Below are positions 1 to 9,745 of a stretch of DNA of 64,000 bases, piece by piece (positions within the stretch are counted from its first letter, which is position 1; the number at the start of each line of letters is the position of its first letter). A model generated the notes under the pieces. That model did not search any database, was not told where the DNA came from, and worked only from the letters and a program-made list of their open reading frames with translations. Source of the stretch: Hanleya hanleyi (Eukaryota; Mollusca; Polyplacophora; Lepidopleurida; Hanleyidae); contig JAVTVY010006821.1 of NCBI GenBank assembly GCA_036873755.1, forward strand, positions 124,001 to 188,000. Reading direction: 5' to 3'. The position numbers were made by a program, and so were the translations under genes.

Positions 1-2160
1 GCATTCATATTATACAAAAATATTTCTATGTTGAATAATAGTAGTTGATGCCGTGGGGCGGTATTGTCAACCTCACAGGGTGCAGCCATATTGAAGAAAA
101 GTTCCGCCGCAAATTAATTGTGTGCATGCACGAACGTGATCCCGTTTCCACTCCCAGAATTCCGCTAGGTCAGTGGTCACTTTCGCAGCTACTGAGTTCT
201 GTGGCTAGATGGACACCTTTTTGGAGGATTGGGCATTTACCCTTGATGGAAGTCATGTCATCGCCCAAAACGATATCCTTTTACGGATGTGTCCTCACCT
301 GGGGTTGCCGCTGATACAATATAGATTGTAAGTGATGTCATACATAGAAATGACGTCATCATTAGAAGCGGATTTAGGGTTACCACCCACAGAGGCGGTG
401 AAAACCGCGGTCAAATTATGAAAACAGCAGTTCCAGGATATGTTGGCATTACAGTACTCTGGACTGTCCGAAGACGCTTAGGACTAGAGCAGAACGAATG
501 GATGATCATTTCACACGAACAAGAGCGAACATGGTCGAGGATGCGTTTGGTACACTTACAATAGCATAGGTGAATTGTAACCGCACCCATCGCGAATCCC
601 ACAGCTTTGTTGCGATGAAAACAGCAGTTTTAGGGGATAAATACAATGTATAATACACAAAATGCTTGTTGTGTAAACGCAAAATGCTCGTTGCTGTTGT
701 TGTTGCTGTTAATCCTTCTTTCTCTCATTCGATTGCGTCAAGGCGATACGACATTAGATGCTAGATTTAGTTGGGTGTATGAGTGTAGGGATCTTACTCC
801 CCATCATTAGAGCCGTGCGCTGGGCACGATTCACTCAGTGACTCACTCATTTGTACCTAACCCCATCATTCAGTCACATCTAGTTCTGTATCTCCGATAA
901 CATGCAGGAGGTGGTAACTTGTCAGGCTAGACTCATCATGCCCTACTGAGCGCAACCTATCGCCCGCGCTATCCCACAGCCCTTGTAAAAAATGGTGTAG
1001 TGACCATTGCTGGCGACATGTCCTGTAATATCCATTATTCCGAATTTTGTGTTTGTCCAGAATATCATTTTGCATCCACCTCCCAGTAACCTGGCCCGAA
1101 GAACCCTCGACGAACGCTTCAATACGCGACCCTGCACAACCCATGTGGGCCTAAGATGGTTTATCTAGACCCATTTGACTAGATGTAAAGTCTGTTTTTC
1201 CGGATATTCGCCGAGATCTGCGGCCATTTCCGAAGTCCTACTTTTCACGTCACTGGAAGTGACCTATTCAAGTGGTCATAGTCACTGAAGGCCAAAGGTT
1301 GGAGGTCAGATACGCCAGATTTCCCAACCACGAATGCTAAAAGAATTTACCTTTCCATACAACTGGTGGATAGGTCAAAATACTGGACGGACTGACAATC
1401 GCAATAATGGCTCTCAATTTGTAACTCCGTATTTTGGAATTTGCCATTCCGGTTTGCACAAATAGTCTCCAACAGCAACAGCAAGTCTCGCATTGTCCCC
1501 TTGGACGGTCAACGGTCAACATGGGTTGGTCTGTAGCAGTATCGTCATACCGGGTATCGAAAAAGAGATCGCATGTGGAGTGCATCGTGTAGAGCCTCAA
1601 TAATTATCAAATGAAGAATCGTCGCTTCGTGCGCCCTCTTCGTCGAGTCAGGTAAATTGAAATACAATGCTGTAGAAACTGGTGACGGGACCAACAGGTT
1701 TCATTGTGTTGAAGAAATACTGAAAGGTATGTCTAAATCGTGTATGGTTGTCAGATCCTTCAGATTTTATTACCCATTTTTTCAGATATATTTATACTGT
1801 TTGCGAATGAATGTGATATGATGCTCACAGAGCTCGAATTTTGGCTGGTGACAACGACAACATGAATATGATGTGCACAGTAGGAGTGTCAGTTCAGACT
1901 GGCAAGGTCCCCAGTCGATTCAGGCTTTATATATGCGGTGGAGGTAAATGTACTTGGATGAGAAGTTGGCAGACTAGCGGCGTGAACTCGGCACTCGTAT
2001 AGGTTCCGCCGGGTATTATTCAACTGGAACTAAAATCTGTGAATATTTTTTTTCCGCTACCAATGGTGCATTAAATAAGATCATGTCAGCTTTAAGTACG
2101 GGGTGGACTCTATTCGACCCATCATATTACTTTCTCTTCTATTCTGGCAGAGATGCGGTT
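1..2160. other. Stretch without a recognisable gene
   Basis: Several short open frames of 60-92 codons exist on both strands. None shows a conserved domain, a biased composition or a convincing splice structure. A short CTGTTGTTGTTGCTGTT-like run lies near 690-710. I see no mobile-element signature here. It may be intergenic DNA or introns of the neighbouring zinc-finger gene. Confidence 0.5.
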
Positions 2161-2171
2161 AAGTAATTTAC

Positions 2172-2237
2172 CTGCAGTTTGCGCTGGACGAAGTTCTGAA
2201 CCATAGGACGACGAACACGATGCCACCGGAAGTTGAT
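2172..2237 (-). CDS. Candidate internal exon downstream of the zinc-finger exon
   Basis: On the minus strand an AG acceptor (2239-2238) and a GTAAAT donor (from 2171) bound 66 nt. Read in the phase left by the zinc-finger exon (one leftover base), it is open and gives a serine-rich stretch beginning DQLPVASCSSSYGSE. It again leaves one base, so it could splice onward in phase 1. The polypyrimidine tract before the acceptor is poor and no protein family is recognisable. It is therefore a weak exon prediction resting mainly on phase agreement with its neighbour. Confidence 0.3.
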
Positions 2238-2345
2238 CTGGTCAATATAAATATATAGCTTATAATGGCTAGATATATGACCGATATTGCAAGTTGGATC
2301 TGTTTAATAAAAATATAAAGCTTAGAACGGCGAAACATACCACTG
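2236..2345. repeat. Imperfect tandem duplication, about 55-60 bp unit
   Basis: Two adjacent AT-rich units share AAGTTG(G)ATCTG, an AATATAAATATA-like core, then (A)AGCTTA and a G+C-richer tail. The left unit begins near 2230 and the right near 2288. The candidate exon at 2172-2237 ends its 5' side inside the left unit, so the duplication may have created or displaced a splice acceptor. Confidence 0.5.
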
Positions 2346-2440
2346 ATGACGGACATATAGTAAGTGGGGTACAGTGTTAAGTATTAATTCTCTCCATAGG
2401 ATGTTACCAGAATGGTTCCTTTAAATGGTGAATGACTTAC

Positions 2441-2705
2441 CGTTTTTCCTCGGATATTTTCCCCCGTCATTGTCGGTCGTTTCCGCTTGTCTTTTCCTCG
2501 AGTGGATACGCTGATGTTCTTTTAGTTTATCCGGATGGGTGAAAGTTTTATAACAGACAGTACAGAGCAGTGAATGACCGCGGTGTATCCTGCGTTTATG
2601 CTGTAACATGCATCTCCTACAGATGAATGTTTTAGAACATAGATCGCACTGGATTCTGGTGATCGTTGTATTGGGAACGAGACGATCGAGCGAATCCGCC
2701 AGCAG
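2441..2705 (-). CDS. C2H2 zinc-finger exon (two fingers), partial gene
   Basis: This minus-strand frame encodes two adjacent classical fingers. The first begins CDLCSKTF and fits C-x2-C-x12-H-x4-H. The second begins CTVCYKTF and fits C-x2-C-x12-H-x3-H. They are joined by a short linker and followed by a basic tail (HSRKRQAE) and an acidic patch. The fingers imply nucleic-acid binding in the nucleus, as is usual for the family. The exon ends at a good donor, G|GTAAGTC (exon end 2441). Its 5' limit is unclear: the finger frame opens after a TAA at 2708-2706. A TATA box lies upstream at 2866-2873, and an ATG at 2813 opens 22 codons in the same frame, but three stops separate it from the fingers. 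An intron or a frameshift must intervene. A second ATG pair (2734) opens a different frame. Confidence 0.6.
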
Positions 2706-2865
2706 TTAAATTCGTCGGAGGTTGACGGCATCATCGTTCTAAAGTCCTTATCGTTCAGCCCAAGCGTTCAGATCTTCGACACGGGTAAAGGAATCGAGAC
2801 GTGAATAATCCATGTTGTTCGCTGAAATATTGAGGTGATAATAACGTATGACTGTCAAATGACCG

Positions 2866-2873
2866 CATTTATA
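2866..2873 (-). promoter_or_regulatory. TATA box for the minus-strand zinc-finger gene
   Basis: The minus strand reads CTCTATAAATGCGG, a good TATA element. It lies about 53 nt before an ATG (2813-2811) in an AACATGG context and about 160 nt before the zinc-finger frame. The position suits a start site near 2840. Confidence 0.45.
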
Positions 2874-3039
2874 GAGACTTTTCTATTTTATCGACGTCAC
2901 TTCCGGTCGACCTATTCCTGCACTCGACGTTCTTATGGTGTATAATCTATAAATAGATTCGTGACGTCATCGACGCGGACAGTCTATAGAAGCTATATCC
3001 GTAAAAGTAAGTAAACAGCATATTTCGATGCCGAATAGC

Positions 3040-3310
3040 GGGGAAAGTTACGGAGATACGATAAATTCGTATAGGAGCTTTACGGTAGACCTCGACACCA
3101 GGAATACAACGTCACAAACCGCGTGCGCGTATGTCGCTTATTTCTCGAGAAATGGTCAAATCACGTGACACCTTTTATCGTCTAATTGCGACGAAAGTTA
3201 CCGTCGGGCGATAAAATTGTATAGGGCCTTTATTGTGCATCATTACGAGAGGAATACAACGCCGTAAGCCGCGAGTCTCTATCTTAGTTCCCGAGATATC
3301 GCCATGGGTA
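3040..3310. repeat. Diverged tandem duplication in the divergent promoter region
   Basis: Two units of about 150 bp (near 3048-3160 and 3195-3310) share in order AGTTAC, a CGATAAA-TT core, GTATAGG-GC-TTTA, GAATACAACG and an AA-CCGCG stretch, ending in an ATTTCTCGAGA or GTTCCCGAGATA motif. They lie between the minus-strand zinc-finger gene and the plus-strand four-exon gene. They could carry duplicated control sequence, but I see no named site. Confidence 0.5.
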
Positions 3311-3631
3311 ATTTATAGAAAATTCAACGAAAATCGAAAAGTCCGAGATGTTTATTTTTTTTTCCCCGCGCTGAAGTGGACTCCGAATAACCCCAGCTGC
3401 AGGTGTCATGCCGAGCGGACGCTCGTATGAGGGGGGGATGACCAAAGTTCGAACTTCGACCCCGGTTTGACCATCTCGCGAATATTGACTTGGCCGGAGC
3501 GGACAGCTGGTTAATCCAAGTACATATTTGAGAGGGACTGTCGCGGAGCATGTCATCGGTTAAAAGTTCAACCCCGACTAAAAATGCGTTTTTTTTAATA
3601 TCCTGAGCTTTTCCCCTCTCTTCGTTGACGC

Positions 3632-3639
3632 TATAAAAG
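3632..3639 (+). promoter_or_regulatory. TATA box of the four-exon gene
   Basis: The sequence GCTATAAAAGA is a near-consensus TATA box. The first ATG (3688) lies 49 nt after it, so a start site near 3660-3665 (ATTTCACAAG) would give a very short 5' leader. Confidence 0.6.
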
Positions 3640-3687
3640 AACGTATACGCTCGTTGCATTTCACAAGTCCTTCTGTCGAATCACATC

Positions 3688-6173
3688 ATGGCCAGTTACC
3701 GAGAAGAGTGACTATTTTTTTTAATTTATGTCTTAAAGATCGCTTAAAGGAAATGCGCGTAATTATGCACTGATGGTCTTGGGCACTCCAACGCCTGTAC
3801 AACTGCATAACAGCTTGTTTCCTTATTGCGCAATTTAGAAAGCCGATATGAGAACAGATATCTAACATTTTTGTTTTTCCTTTCATCTCAACAGATTGGA
3901 TTTCTCCGCCGTTGATCTGTCCGATATAACACCGTCTCCGCTGTCGCAGGCGTGGGAAGAACTGATGGGGTAAGTCGATTGATATTTTTTACGACAATCT
4001 TATTCGGTCATGCTGTTATTTAATGCGGGGGGTGACTAGAATACCCGAGCGATCGTTCATCGATTCAATATTGTATCATCGCAAAACACGATATGCTAAC
4101 CTGATCATATCTGTAAAATGTTGTTAAAAGGCGAAGTTCGCTCGTGCGAGCACCCTAATCGAATATTGGAATGTGTAAATGTGTCCATTCGTATTATCTG
4201 ATGTTAATCCTCCATGCTCCGTGTTCAGAAATATCCCGTTACTGTCGTCTTTTCCAAGTGCCCCCTCTTCCACATCGATACGTGATATAGCGCGCTATCT
4301 GATAGCTGCCCCATTGCCGCCTATCTTTGTGACCGGGGGGTGGAGAAGAAACCTTGAATAAACAGTTACAGTCAAAACACGATCAAAACACGTGCAACGG
4401 CTGCCCCCGTGAGCTTTTACACGTGATATAATCCATCCCCAAACATAGAGCGATCGTCTGCGCTGTCAGTTATTTGCTCGAGTCTATTGACATACGGTGT
4501 AGAAACACGCTTTCCCTGTCCTCAAATGGTCATTCAGAACACGCCATATAGTCAAAATTTAGCCTCCGACAGTGATAAAACTAAGCACCTTGATTATTTT
4601 ATGACCGCTTATCTTACCACATGGGGGGCTAGCTGACCAGGCTTTCATAGACTCTCGGCTAATTCCCCCCATATGTTCCGTGTTTTAAGGAGTTAGAAGA
4701 AGACCTGATCATATCTGTAAAATGTTGTAAAAAGGCGAAGTTCGCTCGTGCGACCACCCTAGTCGAATGTTGGAATGTGCACATGTAACCATTCGTATTA
4801 TCCGATGTTATTCCTCCATGCTCTGTGTTCAGAAATATCCCGTTGCTGACGTCTTTTCCGAGTGCCCCTTCCACAGCGATACGTGATATAGCGCGCTAAC
4901 TAATAGCTGCCCCATTGCCGCCGATCTTTGTGACCGGGGGGTGGAGAAGAAACCTTGAATAAAACAGTCAAAACACGATATAATCCATCCCCAAACATAG
5001 AGCGATCGTTTGCGCTGTCAATTATTTGCTCGAGTCTGTTGACACACGGTGTGAAAACACGCGTTCTCTGTCATAGAACGGTCATCCAGAAATATTTCCA
5101 ACTGCCCCTTCCAAATCATTACGTGATATAGCGCGGCATTTAATCTCTGCCCAAACAGTTTAGACGATTATAGACTACACATGGCAACGCCATAAGATAT
5201 CGTACTACGAGTTAACGGAGACCACTTGAGTAAATATTGACACGGGCATTTAAATCGCTTCCGCCCCCGATATGCTGAACAAAACGCTTCCGTTCCCAGT
5301 CTATACAAACGGTCTAGAAGTGTGTGTTTATTTCTCATCATCGAGAACATATCCATTTACTCCCCATAGTTTATGAAATAATAAATGTATCTCCATTATG
5401 ACATCTGTTTGCGCAAAAATCGGGCAGGAGTGTATTTCTCCACCGGTATGCGCTGATTACGATAATCTCGCGTACTAAACGTACTTTCGCACGTTTATTT
5501 TTCAGCGACCAATATCCAATGAGTCCTTCACTGCTGACCTCATCGGACCCGGTGATTGTAATTTCCGACGACTCGGAATCGGAGATGATGACGGCACCGC
5601 CAACGCCGAGTACAACTCATTCGTATTCAGCTCCTATACGTCAGGCTACAGAAATGTAAGTTCAATTCACTAATCCCTTTTTGCAATTATAAGAATCCAG
5701 TGTAATAATGGTCCTTTTTTTTATATAAGCGCTCATTTATCTCTCAAAATAGGTTGAACCGATATACTCCTCCGGTTTTATTTTACATCGAGTTTCAATT
5801 TGCCCCAGTACCTTTAGTAAAATCATCAGTCTGACTGCACCCCTTACACAGGGCTGCTCATGTTTATCTATCAGTAAAGGAAATTGATACCTTCCCCGAA
5901 ACAAGAATGCGATGCGTTGTTGTTGTAACTGCGAGTATACCATTCTATTGGAGAGTCATGATTTTGTTACGCGATATAACACTTGTCCCGCCCCTAAAGT
6001 CGGTTTTCGCCGCATTATGGGAAGATACATAAACCGCTTTTTTCCATTTCAGAGAGGACTTGCCGGAGAAGATTCGCAAGTTGAAGGAAGTCATATCTTT
6101 CAAGGAAATCGAATTGACCTCTCTGTACAGCGCGGAAGAGGCTCTAAAGGCCCAGTTGAAGTTGTATCAGTGA
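3688..6173 (+). CDS. Four-exon gene, 121-aa protein with SUMO-interaction-like motif
   Basis: I infer CDS exons 3688-3707, 3895-3969, 5506-5655 and 6053-6173 (366 nt, 121 codons plus TGA). All three introns are phase 2. Donors are GA|GTGACT (weak), GG|GTAAGT and AT|GTAAGT. The acceptors follow strong pyrimidine tracts (TTTCATCTCAACAG, TTTATTTTTCAG, TTTTTTCCATTTCAG). The start ATCATGG lies 49 nt after a TATA box, and AATAAA follows at 6339. Exon 2 is acidic and serine-rich. Exon 3 carries DPVIVISDDSESE, a hydrophobic patch followed by acidic residues and serines, which fits the SUMO-interacting-motif pattern; it continues into a Pro/Thr/Ser-rich stretch. Exon 4 is a short Lys/Glu/Leu-rich segment with helix-forming character. 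I recognise no family. A small nuclear adaptor bound through SUMO is a guess from the motif only. Exon 4 is duplicated just downstream. Confidence 0.65.
4101..5095. repeat. Direct repeat of about 400 bp, period about 604, in intron 2
   Basis: Copy 1 (about 4101-4540) and copy 2 (about 4705-5093) start with CTGATCATATCTGTAAAATG. They share GGCGAAGTTCGCTCGTGCGA, CGTGATATAGCGCGCTA, GTGACCGGGGGGTGGAGAAG and ATAGAGCGATCGT in the same order. Copy 1 has an extra stretch of about 50 bp around 4380-4430. A third, shorter partial copy (around 5088-5155) repeats the CAGAAATAT, CCCCTTCC and CGTGATATAGCGCG motifs. The whole block lies within intron 2 (3970-5505). Confidence 0.75.
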
Positions 6174-6210
6174 GGAGAGCGGGGGAGGGGGCTGGGTGGG
6201 GGGGGGGGAG

Positions 6211-6312
6211 ATTCACAAGTTGAAGGATGTCATATCGTGTAAAGACATCGAATTGAACTTTCTGTACAGCGCGAACGAGGCTCTGAAAGCCCAGTTGAAA
6301 TTGCACCAGTGA
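6211..6312 (+). pseudogene. Tandem duplicate of the last exon
   Basis: This segment repeats the last exon. After a G-rich run ending GGGGAG it reads ATTCACAAGTTGAAGGATGTC, with the same frame, the same length from that point and its own TGA (6310-6312). Compared with exon 4, most changes are substitutions that keep the frame open. It lies before the AATAAA, so it is in the 3' UTR of the predicted transcript. It could be an alternative last exon if its GGGGGAG end is used as an acceptor, although it lacks a pyrimidine tract. Confidence 0.6.
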
Positions 6313-6338
6313 GGGGGGGGGGGGGGGGAAAGTTTGTA

Positions 6339-6344
6339 ATAAAT
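6339..6344 (+). terminator. Polyadenylation signal AATAAA
   Basis: AATAAA lies 166 nt after the TGA of the four-exon gene and just after a G16-type homopolymer (6313-6328). It is followed by a T/C-containing stretch (AGTCTCTCTAGTT). It is the first canonical signal after the last exon. Confidence 0.5.
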
Positions 6345-6607
6345 AGTCTCTCTAGTTATATCACCGGCTGCGTTATTTATTCTCTACGGATTGTTTTGAA
6401 AAAAACTCTGTGGTTTATACGGCATATCCCTATAACATTACCTGACGATGTAATACCTTGACCGACTTACCCTCGTCTGGCATGCGCGTTTCTGCGTTCG
6501 ACAGGTCCTACGACTCTTTTACCATATACGTCTGTAAACTGGTGCGGAAATCGAAAAGCCCATCCTTTTATCCAGTACGTCACGTGATTGAACTCCGACC
6601 TCTAGTC

Positions 6608-6752
6608 TACCCCTATCCACCTGCTCGCTCTGATGACCCTCCGATGACTCCGTGTCCCTCGTTCGACCCGCGCCAAAAATAGCTTCGTCCTCCGGATGAC
6701 CCCATGCACCTGCTCGCTCCTATGACCCTCCGTGTCCCTCGTTTGACCCCCC
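6608..6752. repeat. Short imperfect tandem repeat, pyrimidine-rich
   Basis: Two units share CACCTGCTCGCTC(C/T), ATGACCCTCCG, TGTCCCTCGTT(C/T)GACCC, one at about 6619-6672 and one at about 6708-6752. The rest of 6345-7060 shows no gene or known element. Confidence 0.5.
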
Positions 6753-7065
6753 GACCCATTTTTTTTTCTTAGTGACGTCATCGGCTTCCCCGGCTTCCCT
6801 GCGCTTCAAGTCTCCTTTTACATTCTACTACTGTCATGACCTCTCTCATAATTCAATCACCACCACGAGGGATAAGTGTACCGGTAATTTGACCGTGAGA
6901 CTGCTTAATATAGTGTACATAATTGAATCATTACTACATCCAATAACACTTGGCAGATTATTACAAAATTATTCCAACGGCTAGATTTTCGTTGTGGCTT
7001 TTAGACTCTACTTAACACATCAATAATTTCATTGAAGTGAGTTTTACAGGGGATTTCATAATAGT

Positions 7066-8140
7066 TTACAGTTTGTGGCTGATGTGAAGTTTACAAACAG
7101 TAAACAGTACATCGAGAGAGGCGTCAGTAAATGAGTTGAAGCAAGTCTTCTTCCCTTTCCCTTGGATATGCCCTGTTGTGTCCGAGCCCGTCAATGCATG
7201 CCACCTGATCAAGGCATCTGATTTTCCTTGCCCAAGTTGGTCATAGATGCTGCTTGTGGTCTCAGTTCGGGCGTTCGACGCAAAGCAAGAAGCAAGACAT
7301 CCGTATCCTGTGAGTAGATACTGACTGTACAACCAGCTCTTGAGAGTGCCACTGCTTGTAATATCATCAATGTGTCGGCTTCTTCCTGGCTGCTAACGCC
7401 TGTGGTAATATCACATTCGAAATTACTCAAGACTTCCTTTCTTGTGGCGGTCAGCGCTTTTGTCCTCGAACAATTCTCTATCAGCATTTTGGCAAGAAAC
7501 AGGGTAAGTGAATCCTTCGTTCTATTACTCGCCAGAACAACATACGACTTTAGACGCACCCCGGTGTCGCTCCGTGGTTGCCTCTTTGAGAGACATAAAT
7601 TTAGTGTAGTTGTCAAATATGACTCCAACCTGTTCATAGTCCTTGCCCTTGGACTCAATCACCTGAAAATATGCAATACCAAGCTCTTTGCAGTTCCTAA
7701 ATTTCCGCATTGACATCGATTACTAAACCACAGCCATTCCATCTATCACCAGACATGTTCCGGGCGTCTTGGGTGTAGCTGGGATGTCCTGTGGTTGATC
7801 TGTCGTGTTGTTTTCACCTGTCTGCTGCACGAGACCTTCCAAAAGTTCACTGACCTTGCTTGTGGGGTGAAGCGTTCCATCGGGGCGTAGCAGACACCGG
7901 TTTGTGTTGGAGAACTCGTGCAATCCAATAACTTCTTCAAGGTCCACTACCTCTCTTGATGCGCTTGCAATCATCAGTAGTCTGGTGAAGAGAGATGTAC
8001 TTGCTTTCCGTGTGAGGACCTCGGTCACTAACTTGACCTTGATGTCCTTGTCTGACGAATTCCATGACAGCAAATTTGTTTTGGTCATTTTTGACAACAT
8101 GCTTTTGTCTCCATTCAAGCGCTCGTCGACAAATGTTTTG
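7066..8140 (-). pseudogene. C-terminal half of a large uncharacterised protein, frameshifted
   Basis: Minus-strand fragments in alternating frames line up in order along one family of large uncharacterised proteins that I recognise from cnidarian, mollusc and echinoderm genomes. 8118-7723 holds REVVDLEEVIGLHEFS and ends CLVIDGMAVV. 7716-7525 follows with VGVIFDNYTKFMSLKEATTER. 7658-7209 has SQEEADTLMILQAV and YSQDTDVLLLAL. 7332-7066 has HALTGSDTTGHIQGKGKK. The spaced acidic residues (VIDG, VIFDNY, EEAD, DTDV, GSDT) look like a PIN/FEN-type metal-binding fold, but that is inference. At least three frame changes make it non-functional. Its N-terminal half lies at 9746-12303, displaced by a Penelope-like insertion. 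Confidence 0.7.
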
Positions 8141-9745
8141 AATTACAAGCGTCTAGTCCGTCATTCATAATCCAGCCGTCGTCCATTAGAGAATATCCGC
8201 GTCCATAATCCAAAGACCTATTCCATTTCCATATAACAGTATTAGCACCAAATTCAAAAAGACAATCATAGTATACATAAACATAGGCTTGTTTCCTGCA
8301 AGAGAGAAGCGGTCAACAGTTTTCAATGATGCCGGCAAGACATCATGATGTTCCAAAATATCAAATCCGTATCGCTGATCAGTATTCTTAATCCATAATA
8401 TTCGTTGTAAAGTCGTCATCTAAAAAAAAGTCAAGTGTATCTCAGTCACGCTTTGATTGTGACTATTCATATGAGCACCATGAGGATCTTGAAGTACATG
8501 GGTTCATACGGCCCCTAGCCCCGGGTTAAGCGGAATTAGACACAAGTTACGAAACGTAGCGCCATAGATCTTGCACGCTACGCTCGTATTTTGCTATCAG
8601 CATGCGATATGTATCGCCAAATTTGAGAAACTTTGAGTGGAGGCGCTTGATGGAATAGCCCTGTCTTATAAGTTTCTGCAACAATGTTTTGTGACGTTGA
8701 TTAAAATCATCACATTTAACACAGGATCTAGCAAATGCTACTAAGCGAGATATGTATACGCCATATGCAGGTCCCACTGGAATATTACTATCCAGAAAGG
8801 GATAGTTTACGATGTCGAAATTGTAATCATCTCTTTTGTCATAAAGTCGACGAGAGAGAATGCCCGCTTCATTTTTATAGAGATAGAGATCTAAATAAGA
8901 TGTGCCTGTAGGGCTATCTGTAGTTTCCTTCAAATCCAGTGAAGGTGGATATATATCCTTCACTGCGTCATTTATATAGCGATTATCCACAGCGAGAAGA
9001 TCGTCTATATAGCGTTTGGTGAATGAGAAGGAACGGGCTTTGAATGGATCGGTTTTTGAAAGCGCCTGCATATAATCATATTCATAAGAGAACAGATACA
9101 GGTCGGCCAACAGGGGTGCACAATTAGTACCCATTGGAATACCTATATCCTGCTGATATATTGTGTTGCCAAATTTCACATAGATATTTTTAATGAGAAA
9201 TTCAAGCAACTCTATAAACAAAGAAACATCCCATGAATGATATCTCTTGTATGTAGTCGAGCTAAAGAATGCTTTATGGCTTCCGACATTAATATATCTA
9301 CGATCAGTTTTCTTGAACACAGATACTATTAATGAACTTAGACGGTCAATAAGGTCCTGATGAGGGATTGTAGTATAGAGAGTCGAGAAATCCCATGTGG
9401 ATACATGTCTGTACGGTATGTGACCTTTAGCATCAAGTTCTTCCGTAAGACATTTTGAGTTTTCAATATCCACATACATTCAACGCCAGAGTTCTTAGAA
9501 ATAGTGGCGCAATACCTTTCCCAAAATGCTTTTACCTCCTGAAGGGCCCTCGTCAATAGGGTTGAAAGAAGCTTGGTGGTGCAGCTTCTAGAACCAGCTA
9601 TGAATCTAGCTTTGTATGGTGATTTATGCATTTTGGGAGTCCAGTATATTTTTGGTATGTCGTTATGATTGGTTGGAAGACGAATACCTCTTTCCCTGAG
9701 AAACTTTTCCCCTCGGTCTTCGGCCCTCGGTCTTCGGTACTCAGG
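8141..9745 (-). mobile_element. Penelope-like retroelement, 5'-truncated
   Basis: The element reads on the minus strand. RT coding sequence runs from about 9740 to 8547, followed by a 3' UTR of about 400 bp. The 3' terminus near 8141 is set by comparison with a second copy on the plus strand at 14436-15085 and a third fragment beginning at 52666: all end at the same GCTTGTAAT-type sequence and then diverge. No GIY-YIG endonuclease follows the RT. That fits either an endonuclease-less type or a Naiad-type element whose N-terminal nuclease has been lost by 5' truncation. It interrupts the large-protein pseudogene. Confidence 0.75.
8547..9740 (-). pseudogene. Penelope-type reverse transcriptase
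   Basis: The N-terminal part (9740 to about 9480) has the family signature DIPKIYWTPKMHKSPYKARF. The main frame (9479-8547, 310 aa) has STWDFSTLYTTIPH (first catalytic Asp), GIPMGTNCAPLLADLYL and RYIDDLLAVDN with the catalytic YIDD. The C-terminal thumb-like region (PVGPAYGVYISRL, FNQRHKTLLQKL) ends WRYVS and a stop. The two parts are in different frames: around 9479 the reading frame shifts in ECMWILKTQN/VDIENSK, so this copy is broken once. All catalytic residues are present, but the sequence before KFLRERG is missing. Confidence 0.75.

Noticed and set aside
5810..5835. Hammerhead ribozyme core (CTGATGA then GAAAC on the minus strand)
   Set aside because: The 26 bases between the two boxes cannot form stem II and no flanking stems fit. 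Other CTGATGA hits, including those in Penelope regions, also lack GAAA and stems.
6199..6210. G-rich runs (6199-6209, 6313-6328, 16450-16463) as G-quadruplex regulators
   Set aside because: They are single homopolymers, not four spaced G-tracts, and homopolymers of this length are prone to sequencing error.
7372..7713. 113-codon plus-strand frame
   Set aside because: Antisense to the EEADT...DTDVLLL pseudogene fragment, with no features of its own.
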